Positions 36,708 to 44,545 of a stretch of 64,000 nucleotides of DNA are shown piece after piece. A program made the translations under genes and the position numbers. Origin of the DNA: an uncultured Clostridia bacterium (GTDB lineage Bacteria > Bacillota > Clostridia > TANB77 > CAG-508); contig CARPYP010000008.1 of NCBI GenBank assembly GCA_949045875.1, positions 1-64,000 of the forward strand, written 5' to 3'. The notes beneath the pieces are model-generated. The model ran no database searches and was not told the origin of the DNA. It was given only the letters and a program-made list of their open reading frames with translations. How positions within the stretch are numbered: the first letter of the stretch is position 1; every line of letters begins with the position of its first letter.

Positions 36708-37838
36708 TTATATGTTTGAAACTTTTATTACTATTGTTACTCCTATTATTAGCATTACAGATATTGAGCATACCATTGCTAGTAATACTTTAAAGGTATC
36801 TCTCATCTGTTCTATAATATCTATTATTTTTTTATCTGCTATTGGTTGACATACTGCTGATAAAATATGATACAAGACTGTAAGTACTGCTAGTCTAATT
36901 ATTGGCATTGCACATATTCCTATTATTACAATTACACCAATTATTCCAACTGCATTTTTTAGTACTATTCCACTTCCCAATACCATTTCTGTTGTATCAC
37001 TTAGAATTTTACCTACTACTGGAATTGCATTTGAGACTACTGCCTTTGTAGTTTTAGTGGTGATTTTATCAACATGTCCTGTTAAACTGCTTTCTAATGA
37101 TAGTACACTTGTAAATACTGTTAGTACTATTCCTAATATCCATACTACACTAGATTTAAAAGTTTTTGCTATTTTATCTATTTGAACTTTGTCTGATATT
37201 TTTGATATTATTCCAAGCGATGTTCCAATTAGTACCATTGGTAGTAAAAAGGCTGAAATGAATTTTCCTATAAATGTTATCATTACTAATAGAATAGTTT
37301 GTACTGTGCTTGCTGTTACTAAATTTCCTGTTATCATCATTAATGTTAGTAGTAGTGGAATTAATGAATATGAAAATCCTACTAAGTTTTGAATTGTATC
37401 TTTTATACTAGAGATTATTCCTGCAAAATTGGTCATTATTAATGTTACAATTAATATATATTGAACAAAATATGTAATTTGACTTATTCCGCCATTATCT
37501 AATCCATCACTTACACTTTTTAAAATACTATGTACTACTATAATTATTATTATGCTGGCAATCATTATAATTTGTTTTTTTATTTCTATTCCTAAAAGAT
37601 TTACTATTTTTTTTGCAATGCTTGCCTCGTCTATATCTCCTGTAACCGCAGAGTTTAATACATCGGAAAAATCTATGTCTTTAAATACATTGTCTGTGTA
37701 TTTTTGTGCTTCCGTTATAAATGATGATATGTCTAACATCTCTTCTGCTGATTGTATTATTTCTTCACTTGCTAAAGATGTAGTTGGTATTATAAATATT
37801 AAAATTATCATTAATAATATAATTCTTTTTATTTTCAT
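36708..37838 (-). CDS. spoIIIAE: Stage III sporulation protein AE
   Basis: The 376-residue polytopic membrane component, with a signal-like N-terminus (1-23) and about 7 further helices. Family features include a soluble N-terminal segment (LDISSFITEAQKYTDNVFKDIDF) and the conserved central TTKAVVSNAIPVVGKILSDTTEMVLGSG. It is the largest membrane subunit of the SpoIIIA complex. AAAGGAGAAACG precedes the ATG. It follows AD by 11 bases, which implies coupling. Confidence 0.93.
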   Translation of the reverse strand: MKIKRIILLMIILIFIIPTTSLASEEIIQSAEEMLDISSFITEAQKYTDNVFKDIDFSDVLNSAVTGDIDEASIAKKIVNLLGIEIKKQIIMIASIIIIIVVHSILKSVSDGLDNGGISQITYFVQYILIVTLIMTNFAGIISSIKDTIQNLVGFSYSLIPLLLTLMMITGNLVTASTVQTILLVMITFIGKFISAFLLPMVLIGTSLGIISKISDKVQIDKIAKTFKSSVVWILGIVLTVFTSVLSLESSLTGHVDKITTKTTKAVVSNAIPVVGKILSDTTEMVLGSGIVLKNAVGIIGVIVIIGICAMPIIRLAVLTVLYHILSAVCQPIADKKIIDIIEQMRDTFKVLLAMVCSISVMLIIGVTIVIKVSNI

Positions 37839-37849
37839 TCGTTTCTCCT

Positions 37850-38236
37850 TTAGGGTAAAACATGTACAATCGTTTCCAATAATGCTGATATTATAGGTAT
37901 TGACATTGATATTATTATTACTTTTCCTCCTAAATCTACTTTCGAGGCAATAGCACTTTCCCCTGAGTCTTTACATATACTTACTGCAAATTCTGTTAAA
38001 AATGCGATACCTGTAATTTTTATCAGAACTGTTAAAAATCCATTTGTATCACTAACTTTGTTTGATAATTCTGTTAATAACTCTATTATTCCACTTAATC
38101 TTGTCATAACAAGTCCTAAAATTATAACTCCAGCACAAATTGATACATATATTGTGAATTCTGGTTTATATTGTTTTAAAATAATAACTATTATTACTGC
38201 AATTAAACCAATTCCAATAATTTTAATAATATCCAT
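37850..38236 (-). CDS. spoIIIAD: Stage III sporulation protein AD
   Basis: A 128-residue membrane protein with four helices, containing ITGIAFLTEFAVSICKDSGESAIASKVDLGGKVIII, the conserved family core. Part of the SpoIIIA channel complex. GGAATGATATATAAAT precedes the ATG. An unusual 113-base insertion separates it from spoIIIAC, its normally adjacent partner. Confidence 0.94.
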   Translation of the reverse strand: MDIIKIIGIGLIAVIIVIILKQYKPEFTIYVSICAGVIILGLVMTRLSGIIELLTELSNKVSDTNGFLTVLIKITGIAFLTEFAVSICKDSGESAIASKVDLGGKVIIISMSIPIISALLETIVHVLP

Positions 38237-38281
38237 ATTTATATATCATTCCTTTTTTTGATGAACCAGTTTAGTATTTCC

Positions 38282-38342
38282 TACGAAGGACGGGCGATTG
38301 ATAATCGCCCCTACATTACCCAAGCGATTTCTTCGAAGAATA
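38282..38342. repeat. Composite palindromic repeat between spoIIIAC and spoIIIAD
   Basis: GGGCGATTG-A-TAATCGCCCCTACATT is followed by TTTCTTCGAAGAA; a degenerate TTTCCTACGAAGGA precedes. The same two parts occur in the reverse order at 22781-22819. Confidence 0.8.
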
Positions 38343-38349
38343 ATATCAG

Positions 38350-38544
38350 TTATAGATTGAATAATGTCCTAACGGTATCAAACAATGTACTAATCTCTTT
38401 AATTACTAAACTTAATACTATAACTAGTCCTGCTAAAGTGGTCATCATTGCTTGGTCTTCTCTACCAGCTCTAACCAATACTTGATGTAATACAGCAACT
38501 AAAATTCCGATTGCAGCAATCTTAAATAATAAATTAATATCCAT
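38350..38544 (-). CDS. spoIIIAC: Stage III sporulation protein AC
   Basis: A 64-residue protein of two membrane helices (MDINLLFKIAAIGILVAVL and TLAGLVIVLSLVIKEI) with the conserved VLVRAGREDQAMM loop between. The start at 38544 is set by GGAGG 8 bases upstream; the open frame to 38565 lacks one. It lies close to the end of spoIIIAB, as in other spore formers. Confidence 0.93.
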   Translation of the reverse strand: MDINLLFKIAAIGILVAVLHQVLVRAGREDQAMMTTLAGLVIVLSLVIKEISTLFDTVRTLFNL

Positions 38545-38568
38545 GTCTATATCCTCCATTTTCAATAG

Positions 38569-39079
38569 TTATATTAGAATTATAACTAGTCCAACTCCAG
38601 TTAGCATTCCCAAAGTCTTGTACAATTTTTTGTTTTTATTCTCCTCTGTTTGTGCTTGTTTTATTTGTGTTTCTAAAAAGTCTAATGTAAGTTTTACTTT
38701 CCCAAGTTGTCCTTGTAAGTCAGTTTGTCCTAATATTTTTCCGAAAGTCTTTTATTATGTCTAAATCTTCTTTAAGTAAATTTGTTTGTGATATGTCTAC
38801 TGAGTGTTCCCATGCGTCTTTTGCCGATGTTTCTTTCATTTTTACTGCTGCTATTTTAAAAATGCTTCCGATTTCTCTTTTTATATTATTGGAAATTTCT
38901 ATAAAAATATCTGCTATTGGCTCATATGTATATTCTATCTTAGCTTCAAAAAAATTCAGGGCTTTTTTCATCTCACATAATTGTATAGTTCTATTTTTAT
39001 ATTTATTAGATATCATTATTCCTACTAGTGTGGAGCCACCAAATATTGAGCATAATATAATACTTTTTATAAATAACAT
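38569..39079 (-). CDS. spoIIIAB: Stage III sporulation protein AB with a +1 frameshift at CGG
   Basis: Frame 0 from ATG 39079 encodes the first part of SpoIIIAB (FGGSTLVGIMISNKYKNRTIQLC ... KEDLDIIKDF) and stops after CGG at 38743-38741, five sense codons later, with TGA. Skipping one base (C, complement of 38743) continues in GKILGQTDLQGQLGKVKLTLDFL and ends at TAA 38569 with a membrane helix, for a product of about 169 residues; Bacillus SpoIIIAB is about 171. Both halves match the family, so the gene is intact apart from one extra base. CGG occurs in frame nowhere else in the window except a parallel case in prpC. ATG is chosen by GGGG 9 bases upstream. Possible sequencing error. Confidence 0.9.
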
Positions 39080-39109
39080 ACTCAATTTCCCCTTTCTAAA
39101 TATATATAT

Positions 39110-40039
39110 TCATTGCTTGTACTTTTTAGAACTATCTTTTTCTAGTTTGTCTAAATGATATATATCTTTTATTCTTCCTTTATTTGATTTATCAAGGAAA
39201 ATTATTATTTCAAATATATTTAATTCTATTATTTTTCTTATATATAAATTCATATTTATATCTTCTAAAGTTTCACCATGTGCTGTAAAAATTCCCTTTA
39301 CTCCACATGATGTAGCACAATTAATTGCGTTTACATCTTCTATGTTTCCTATCTCGTCTGCAACTATTATTTGTGGTGCCATAGATCTTATTAACATTTC
39401 CATTCCTACCCATTTTGGTACATTGTCTAAAATATCGGTTCTTATTCCTATATCATTTTGCGGAATTCCTTTATACATTGCTGCGATTTCTCCTCTTTCG
39501 TCTGCTACTCCTATTGTTTTACCTTTAAAATTTATGTATTCTATTCCTGTACTTAGTTGCCTTATTAAGTCTCTTAAAATTGTAGTTTTCCCTGCTCCTG
39601 GAGGTGAGACTATTAAAGTAGTATATATATTGTCATTTTCTATATCAATAATATGTTTTATGACTTCATTCGCTGCTCCAATTTTTTGTTTTGATATTCT
39701 AAAGTTTAAACTATATATGTGTGAAATATTTATTACTTTATCATTTTCTATTACACAGTTTCCTGTAATTCCTACTCTATGCCCACCTTTTATTGTTATA
39801 TATCCATGATTTATTTCATTCTGATATGCATAAATAGAATTTTCACATACAAATTGTAATATTTCTTTTGTGTCTTCATTTGTAACTTTATGGTCTATTA
39901 TTTCTTCTTTATTATTAAATTTTAAAATTATCGGACAGTTTACTCTTATTCTTATTTCTTCTAATTCACTATAGTCTTGTCCTATTTTATTGTTTATTTT
40001 TTCTCTTATCCTTATTGGAAAGTATTGTAAAATTTCCAT
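39110..40039 (-). CDS. spoIIIAA: Stage III sporulation protein AA (secretion ATPase-like)
   Basis: The 309-residue ATPase of the SpoIIIA complex, related to type II/IV secretion ATPases. Walker A is SPPGAGKTTILRDL near residue 150; Walker B region IIVADEIGN near residue 230; the N-terminal domain has EIRIRVNCPIILKF and a GHRVGITG motif near 89. It is the first gene of the operon, with AAAGGAGAT upstream of the ATG. A strong terminator lies 60 bases upstream, so the operon has its own promoter; no clear sigma-E promoter could be read. Confidence 0.95.
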   Translation of the reverse strand: MEILQYFPIRIREKINNKIGQDYSELEEIRIRVNCPIILKFNNKEEIIDHKVTNEDTKEILQFVCENSIYAYQNEINHGYITIKGGHRVGITGNCVIENDKVINISHIYSLNFRISKQKIGAANEVIKHIIDIENDNIYTTLIVSPPGAGKTTILRDLIRQLSTGIEYINFKGKTIGVADERGEIAAMYKGIPQNDIGIRTDILDNVPKWVGMEMLIRSMAPQIIVADEIGNIEDVNAINCATSCGVKGIFTAHGETLEDINMNLYIRKIIELNIFEIIIFLDKSNKGRIKDIYHLDKLEKDSSKKYKQ

Positions 40040-40098
40040 TTTATCTCCTTTTAAATTTTGGGTTGTTGTTCTAGTAGATAGATGTTAGAAATTTATAT

Positions 40099-40141
40099 AA
40101 AAACTAGCATATACATATTAATATGTATATGCTAGTTTTTT
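40099..40141 (-). terminator. Terminator of the radical SAM gene
   Basis: Perfect arms AAAAACTAGCATATACATA / TATGTATATGCTAGTTTTT with loop TTAA; it could also stop transcription in the other direction. Confidence 0.9.
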
Positions 40142-40145
40142 ATTT

Positions 40146-41030
40146 TTAGAACTCCCAATTTGGAACATATTGTTCTTCATGTTCTCCTAATTCTTGAATA
40201 TACCCATTTTCTAAGTTTAGTTTATATAAATAATTTTCTATTTCTTTATATTCTTCTTTTGTTAATTTTCTGTTTAAGTCGCTTTGCATTGCTTTATATG
40301 TTGGAAAGTATTGTGCCATTATACTTATATAAACTTCATTTCCGAAATTAGTTTTTATCCATTTTAAAATTTTTTTTGTGTTTTCTATATGATTTGGTAA
40401 AACTAAATGTCTGATTATAATTCCTTTTTTTATTATTCCTTTTTCGTCTATTTCGGGACTTCCTACTTGTTTATACATTTCTTTTATGGCTTTTGTTGCT
40501 ATTTCAAAATAATTTTTTACTTTTGAGTATTTTTCTCCTAGTTCATTATAATAATATTTTAAGTCTGGTAAGTAAACATCAATATATCCTTCTAATTTTT
40601 TTATGGTTTCTAAGTTTTCATATCCATTTGAGTTATATATTATTGGTATTTTTAATCCCTTTTTTTTTGCAATTTTTATTGCTTCTATTATTTGATAAGC
40701 ATAGATTGTAGGTGATACTAGATTTATATTATTTGCCTCATTTTCTTGCTGTTTTATAAATATATTTGCTAATTCTTCAATTGTTATTTCTTTGCCTTTC
40801 CCTTTTTGACTTATTTCATAGTTTTGACAAAATATGCAGTTTAAATTACAGTTAGAAAAGAATATTGTTCCTGAGCCATCTTTGCCACTTATACATGGTT
40901 CTTCAAATTTATGTAATGAATATAATGCAATTTTAATTTTGTCTGTCCCCTTACATCTTCCTATTGTTTCTTTTCTGTTGATATTACATTTATGTGGACA
41001 TGTATTACAATTTTCTAGTTCTTTTAACAT
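40146..41030 (-). CDS. Radical SAM protein, PFL-activase-like
   Basis: A 294-residue radical SAM enzyme with the CxxxCxxC cluster motif in CNLNCIFCQNYEIS near residue 62, an N-terminal CPHKCNINRKETIGRCKG cysteine set (CNTCPHKC) like those in putative pyruvate formate-lyase activating enzyme homologs, and the SAM-binding GxIxG-type and barrel motifs (IDVYLPDLKYY). The target is unknown; no PFL gene is near. It is preceded by the RelE-type gene by 22 bases. Confidence 0.85.
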   Translation of the reverse strand: MLKELENCNTCPHKCNINRKETIGRCKGTDKIKIALYSLHKFEEPCISGKDGSGTIFFSNCNLNCIFCQNYEISQKGKGKEITIEELANIFIKQQENEANNINLVSPTIYAYQIIEAIKIAKKKGLKIPIIYNSNGYENLETIKKLEGYIDVYLPDLKYYYNELGEKYSKVKNYFEIATKAIKEMYKQVGSPEIDEKGIIKKGIIIRHLVLPNHIENTKKILKWIKTNFGNEVYISIMAQYFPTYKAMQSDLNRKLTKEEYKEIENYLYKLNLENGYIQELGEHEEQYVPNWEF

Positions 41031-41052
41031 TTGCTTTTAAGTCCTTTCTTTA

Positions 41053-41322
41053 TTATTTGCTATATGCATCTCTTCTATGTCCAATTTCTAATACTAAAAC
41101 TATAATTTCTTTATCTTGTATTTTACATATTACTCTATAATCTCCTATTCTATATCTCCATTGTCCAGATCTGTTTTCTACTAAACCTTTTCCATGTATT
41201 CTTGGATTTTCACATCCTTCAATGTTTTTTTCTAACCACCCAATTATTAGTGATGAGATATGTTTATCTAATTTTTTTAATTGTTTCTTGGCTTTTTCGG
41301 AAAATATAACTTTATATTTCAT
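41053..41322 (-). CDS. RelE/ParE-superfamily toxin
   Basis: An 89-residue protein with the RelE/YafQ/mRNA interferase pattern: YKVIFSEKAKKQLKKLDKHIS at the start, NPRIHGKGLVENRSGQWRYRIGDYRVICKI in the middle and the VLEIGHRRDAY end, where the Arg and C-terminal His/Tyr form the catalytic surface in the family. ATG overlaps the antitoxin stop by one base, so the pair is translationally coupled. Confidence 0.93.
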   Translation of the reverse strand: MKYKVIFSEKAKKQLKKLDKHISSLIIGWLEKNIEGCENPRIHGKGLVENRSGQWRYRIGDYRVICKIQDKEIIVLVLEIGHRRDAYSK

Positions 41323-41540
41323 TATAATCCCAACTCCTCTTTTATTTCTTGCATTGTATATGTTTTAGGATTTTTTTCATATTCTTCAACTGCTTTTTTA
41401 TAACATTCTAAGTCATATTCATCTTCAATTTTTTCTAATACAGCTTTTCTAATTAAGTCTGATAAAGAAATATTGTTTATCTCTGCATATGTTTTTATTA
41501 ACTTTGTATCTTCCTCATTTAATCTTACTGAAATATTCAT
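41322..41540 (-). CDS. RelB-type ribbon-helix-helix antitoxin
   Basis: A 72-residue antitoxin with an N-terminal ribbon-helix-helix (NISVRLNEEDTKLIKTYAEI and LSDLIRKAVLEKIED) for DNA binding and dimerisation and a C-terminal toxin-neutralising part (KNPKTYTMQEIKEELG). The start at 41540 is set by GGGAG 9 bases upstream; the longer frame lacks a site. Its promoter contains an exact palindrome between -35 and -10 that is the likely autoregulation site. Confidence 0.9.
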   Translation of the reverse strand: MNISVRLNEEDTKLIKTYAEINNISLSDLIRKAVLEKIEDEYDLECYKKAVEEYEKNPKTYTMQEIKEELGL

Positions 41541-41560
41541 GATTATCAACTCCCTATATT

Positions 41561-41589
41561 ATAGTACTACATTGTAGTACGTATGTCAA
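41561..41589 (-). promoter_or_regulatory. relBE-type promoter
   Basis: On the minus strand TTGACA (41584-41589), 17 bases, TACTAT (41561-41566). TATAAT occurs 3 bases further on with a 20-base spacer. Confidence 0.75.
41564..41580. promoter_or_regulatory. Operator palindrome GTACTACA-T-TGTAGTAC
   Basis: A perfect 8-bp inverted repeat with a one-base centre fills the spacer between the -35 and -10 boxes, the expected place for autorepression by the antitoxin or toxin-antitoxin complex. Confidence 0.8.
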
Positions 41590-41660
41590 TATTATTATAT
41601 TATCCTTAACATAATTTTGTGTTTTATTCTTAGATATAAATTATGTAATAAATAACAAAC

Positions 41661-41703
41661 AAAAAGCAGCTAAAACCATTATATTTAAATAGTTTTAACT
41701 GCT
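41661..41703 (-). terminator. Terminator of the rpsF-ssb-rpsR operon
   Basis: AGCAGTTAAAAC / GTTTTAGCTGCT on the minus strand (one T-G pair), then TTTTTG. Confidence 0.82.
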
Positions 41704-41716
41704 AACAATCTATCTA

Positions 41717-41995
41717 TTAATTTTGTGAATAAGGTAATAATGCTATTTGTCTACATCTTTTTACTGCTAATGTTATGTCTCTTTGATGTTTTGCACAAGC
41801 ACCTGTAGCTCTTCTTGGTAGTATTTTTCCTTTTTCATTTATGAATTTCTTTAATTGTTCTGGATTTTTATAATCTAAAACTAAGTTTTTATCACTACAA
41901 AGTAAACATACTTTTTTTCTCATTCTTTTAAATTTTGAATTAAAGTCTTCATCATTATTGTTATTGTTTCTTCTATTATTTTTTTTGTCTGCCAT
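41717..41995 (-). CDS. rpsR: 30S ribosomal protein S18
   Basis: A 92-residue S18 with an Asn/Lys/Arg-rich N-terminal tail ([15 protein letters not shown]). It retains cysteines of the zinc-type paralog: VCLLCSD and [13 protein letters not shown], then the C-terminal [16 protein letters not shown] common to S18. Gene order rpsF-ssb-rpsR is conserved across bacteria. GGGGGAAAGAAGA precedes the ATG. Confidence 0.96.
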   Translation of the reverse strand: MADKKNNRRNNNNNDEDFNSKFKRMRKKVCLLCSDKNLVLDYKNPEQLKKFINEKGKILPRRATGACAKHQRDITLAVKRCRQIALLPYSQN

Positions 41996-42018
41996 TCTTC
42001 TTTCCCCCTATCTAATTT

Positions 42019-42450
42019 TTAAAATGGTAAATCATCACTAGGTGTAACCTCAAAATCAGGATTTGGATTTGGGTTTGATGCAACATTTCCAAATGTATCT
42101 TCAAAGTTTGAAGAAGTACCTTCTGAATCTCTTTTTCCATCTGCAAAATATGCTTCTTCTGCAACAACTTCAGTAACATAGTATTTTTGTCCTTGTTCAT
42201 CATCCCATGTTCTTGTTTGTATTCTTCCTATGATACCTACTTGTTGACCTTTTTTGAAATATTTACTACAAAATTCTGCAAGTTTACTCCATACTACAAT
42301 ATTTATAAAATCTGCTTGTCTTTCTTCTCCTTGTCTTACAAATCTTCTATTTACTGCTAAGCTGAAGCTTGCTACCATTGTATTGTTTGTTTGTGTATAC
42401 CTAACTTCTGGATCTCTTGTTAATCTTCCCATTAAAATTACTTTGTTCAT
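42019..42450 (-). CDS. ssb: Single-stranded DNA-binding protein
   Basis: A 143-residue SSB. The OB fold (about 1-105) includes NKVILMGRLTRDPEVRYTQTN, FSLAVNRRFVRQ and VGIIGRIQTRTW. The tail is short, rich in Asn/Pro/Asp and ends in the acidic tip DDLPF that recruits DNA repair proteins. It lies between rpsF and rpsR. AAGAAGGAAT precedes the ATG. Confidence 0.97.
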   Translation of the reverse strand: MNKVILMGRLTRDPEVRYTQTNNTMVASFSLAVNRRFVRQGEERQADFINIVVWSKLAEFCSKYFKKGQQVGIIGRIQTRTWDDEQGQKYYVTEVVAEEAYFADGKRDSEGTSSNFEDTFGNVASNPNPNPDFEVTPSDDLPF

Positions 42451-42498
42451 ATTTAATTCCTTCTTTCTTTCTCAGTTTTGGCTCCCTAGCTTTTATTT

Positions 42499-42783
42499 TT
42501 AGTCTTCTAATTTTACAGTTATAAATTTTATAACTTCGTCTGTTATTCTGTAGTTTCTTTCTAGTTCTGCTATTAATTCAGGTTTTGCTTCAAAGTTAAA
42601 TACTACATAGTAACCTTCTGTGTTCTTTTTTACTTCATAGGCTAATTTTTTTCTTCCTACTTCTTGAACATTATCAATTTTTCCATCAGTATTAATCAAG
42701 TCTGTAAATCTAGCTATAAGAGCTTTGATTCCTTCTTCTGTGACATCTTGACCAATAATGATAACACTTTCGTATTTATTCAT
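42499..42783 (-). CDS. rpsF: 30S ribosomal protein S6
   Basis: A 94-residue S6 with the expected KYESVIIIGQDVTEEGIKALI opening and GRKKLAYEVKKNTEGYYVVFNFEAKPELIAELERNYRITDEVIKFI signature core. First gene of the rpsF-ssb-rpsR operon. GGAGGTGAAAA precedes the ATG. Confidence 0.96.
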   Translation of the reverse strand: MNKYESVIIIGQDVTEEGIKALIARFTDLINTDGKIDNVQEVGRKKLAYEVKKNTEGYYVVFNFEAKPELIAELERNYRITDEVIKFITVKLED

Positions 42784-42941
42784 TATTTTTCACCTCCTTT
42801 TGGATATATATCCCATAATCTTGTTATGAGAAAGGATGAAAAAAGTTTTATCTCTTTTCAAATATTGTTTATTCTAACATATCTTACATTTATTTTCAAG
42901 GGGTTTTAGAAAATATTTTCTTCTTTTGACTTTATTGATAT

Positions 42942-43601
42942 TCACATTTTTAAATTTGATATTGTTTTTTTATAGTCTTCTGATTTTATGATATAACTTC
43001 CAGATACTAGAATGTTTGCTCCTGCTTCTTTTGCCATTTCTGCTGTTTCTATGTTTATTCCTCCATCTACTTCTATATCTATTTCTATATTATTTTTTTC
43101 TATGTATTCTTTTAATTTTTTTACTTTTTCTAAAGTTTCTGGAATAAGTTTTTGACCTCCTAAACCTGGTTCAACAGTCATAACTAATACCATATGAATA
43201 TATGGTAAAAATTCATAGATTTCTTCTATTCTTGTACTTGGTTTTATAGATATTCCGACTTTTGCATTGTTTTCTTTTATAAATTTTATGATTTCATATG
43301 TTTCTTCTTTGGATTTTACTGCTTCTATATGAAATGTTATTATATTTGGTTCTAAGTCTATATATTGCTCTATATAATCCTTTACATTGTATGTCATTAG
43401 ATGTATATCTAATGGTATATTTGAAATTTGTTTTATTGTTGTTGCATATTCTTTCATTATTTCATGAGTATTATTCGGTACAAATTTTCCGTCCATTACA
43501 TCTATATGAAAATAATCTGTATGCGCTGTTTCTAAGTTATATAATGTTCTTGTAGCTTTTTCCTTCTCTACACTTAATATTGATGTTGATATTTCTACCA
43601 T
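42942..43601 (-). CDS. rpe: Ribulose-phosphate 3-epimerase
   Basis: Interconverts ribulose-5- and xylulose-5-phosphate in the pentose phosphate pathway. The 219-residue TIM barrel has FHIDVMDGKFVPN (metal-binding His and catalytic Asp), LDIHLMT, MTVEPGLGGQ and IEVDGGI (catalytic Asp), VSGSYI at the phosphate site. The ATG overlaps the rsgA stop by 7 bases, showing one transcript with the rlmN-prpC-prkC-rsgA genes, an order common in Clostridia. Confidence 0.93.
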   Translation of the reverse strand: MVEISTSILSVEKEKATRTLYNLETAHTDYFHIDVMDGKFVPNNTHEIMKEYATTIKQISNIPLDIHLMTYNVKDYIEQYIDLEPNIITFHIEAVKSKEETYEIIKFIKENNAKVGISIKPSTRIEEIYEFLPYIHMVLVMTVEPGLGGQKLIPETLEKVKKLKEYIEKNNIEIDIEVDGGINIETAEMAKEAGANILVSGSYIIKSEDYKKTISNLKM

Positions 43602-44485
43602 TTTTTATGTTCCTCCTTGTATTTTAAATCTTTATATATTTTTACATATCTATCATATCTATTTCTTGATATTTTCCCATTTTCTATTGCACTTTTTATT
43701 CCACAATTTTCTTCTTTCACATGAGAACATCCTTGATATTCGCATTGTGTTAAATAATCCCTAAATTCTATAAAGTATTTATCTAAATCGTTTGATTCTA
43801 TTTCATTAATATCAAAGGTTGAAAATCCTGGCGTATCTACAAGATAGATATTTTTTTCTATCTCATAAAGACTTGTAATGGTTGTTGTATTTTTCCCTCT
43901 TCTATTTTTTGTGCTAATTTCTCCTGCTACTGCTTCATTTTTGTTTAATATTTTATTTATTATTGATGACTTTCCAACTCCCGAATTTCCTGAAAGTGCA
44001 ATTATCTGGAGGTCTTCTTGATTTTTATCTAGTATTTCTTTTATGCCTTGTCCTGTTATTGCATTTGTAATTATTACCTTATACCCTATATTAGAATACT
44101 CATTTTTTATTTTTAATGCTGTATTTTCATCTAGGTCTATTTTATTTACAACGATTGTTGGTCTAATATTAAGATATTCAGTAAAAACTAATTGCTTGTC
44201 TAACATTAGCAAATCTGGTTTTGGTAGTTTTGTTGCTATAACACATATTAGACTTGTTAAATTTGCTACTTTGGGTCTTCTTGAAAAGTTTTTTCTTTCT
44301 ATTATTTTTTCAATTATTGCCTTTTTATTTTGTTCATCTGTAATCTCTATTTCTACATTGTCTCCAACTGTTGGTGTTACTTCTTCTTGCTTGAATTTGC
44401 CTCTAGCTACTGCTTCATAAATAACTTCTTCTGATTTTATATAATATTTATTTGTTATATTTTTTATTATTAATCCTTTTTGCAT
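43595..44485 (-). CDS. rsgA: Ribosome small subunit GTPase RsgA
   Basis: A 296-residue circularly permuted GTPase used in late 30S assembly. Order: OB fold (about 1-70), G4 NKIDL near 115, G1 GNSGVGKSSIINK near 165, G3 VDTPGFSTFD near 208, then a zinc knuckle with Cys and His (CEYQGCSHVKEENC, about 250-263). All match the family. Part of the prkC-rsgA-rpe cluster. Confidence 0.96.
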   Translation of the reverse strand: MQKGLIIKNITNKYYIKSEEVIYEAVARGKFKQEEVTPTVGDNVEIEITDEQNKKAIIEKIIERKNFSRRPKVANLTSLICVIATKLPKPDLLMLDKQLVFTEYLNIRPTIVVNKIDLDENTALKIKNEYSNIGYKVIITNAITGQGIKEILDKNQEDLQIIALSGNSGVGKSSIINKILNKNEAVAGEISTKNRRGKNTTTITSLYEIEKNIYLVDTPGFSTFDINEIESNDLDKYFIEFRDYLTQCEYQGCSHVKEENCGIKSAIENGKISRNRYDRYVKIYKDLKYKEEHKKW

Positions 44486-44512
44486 TTATTCTCCTATTCA
44501 TTTTATTTCAAT

Positions 44513-44540
44513 GGGCACAGGTAGTCCCGTGCCCTTATAA
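44513..44540. repeat. GC-rich palindrome between prkC and rsgA
   Basis: GGGCACGG-type arms: GGGCACAGG ... CCCGTGCCC followed by TTATAAT, similar to the dispersed family and located 6 bases past the prkC stop. Confidence 0.55.
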
Positions 44541-44545
44541 TAGTA

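Noticed and set aside
42012..42203. Minus-strand open frame overlapping ssb in another frame
   Set aside because: The ssb frame is conserved and complete; the overlapping frame is Met/Leu/Gln/Lys-rich noise.
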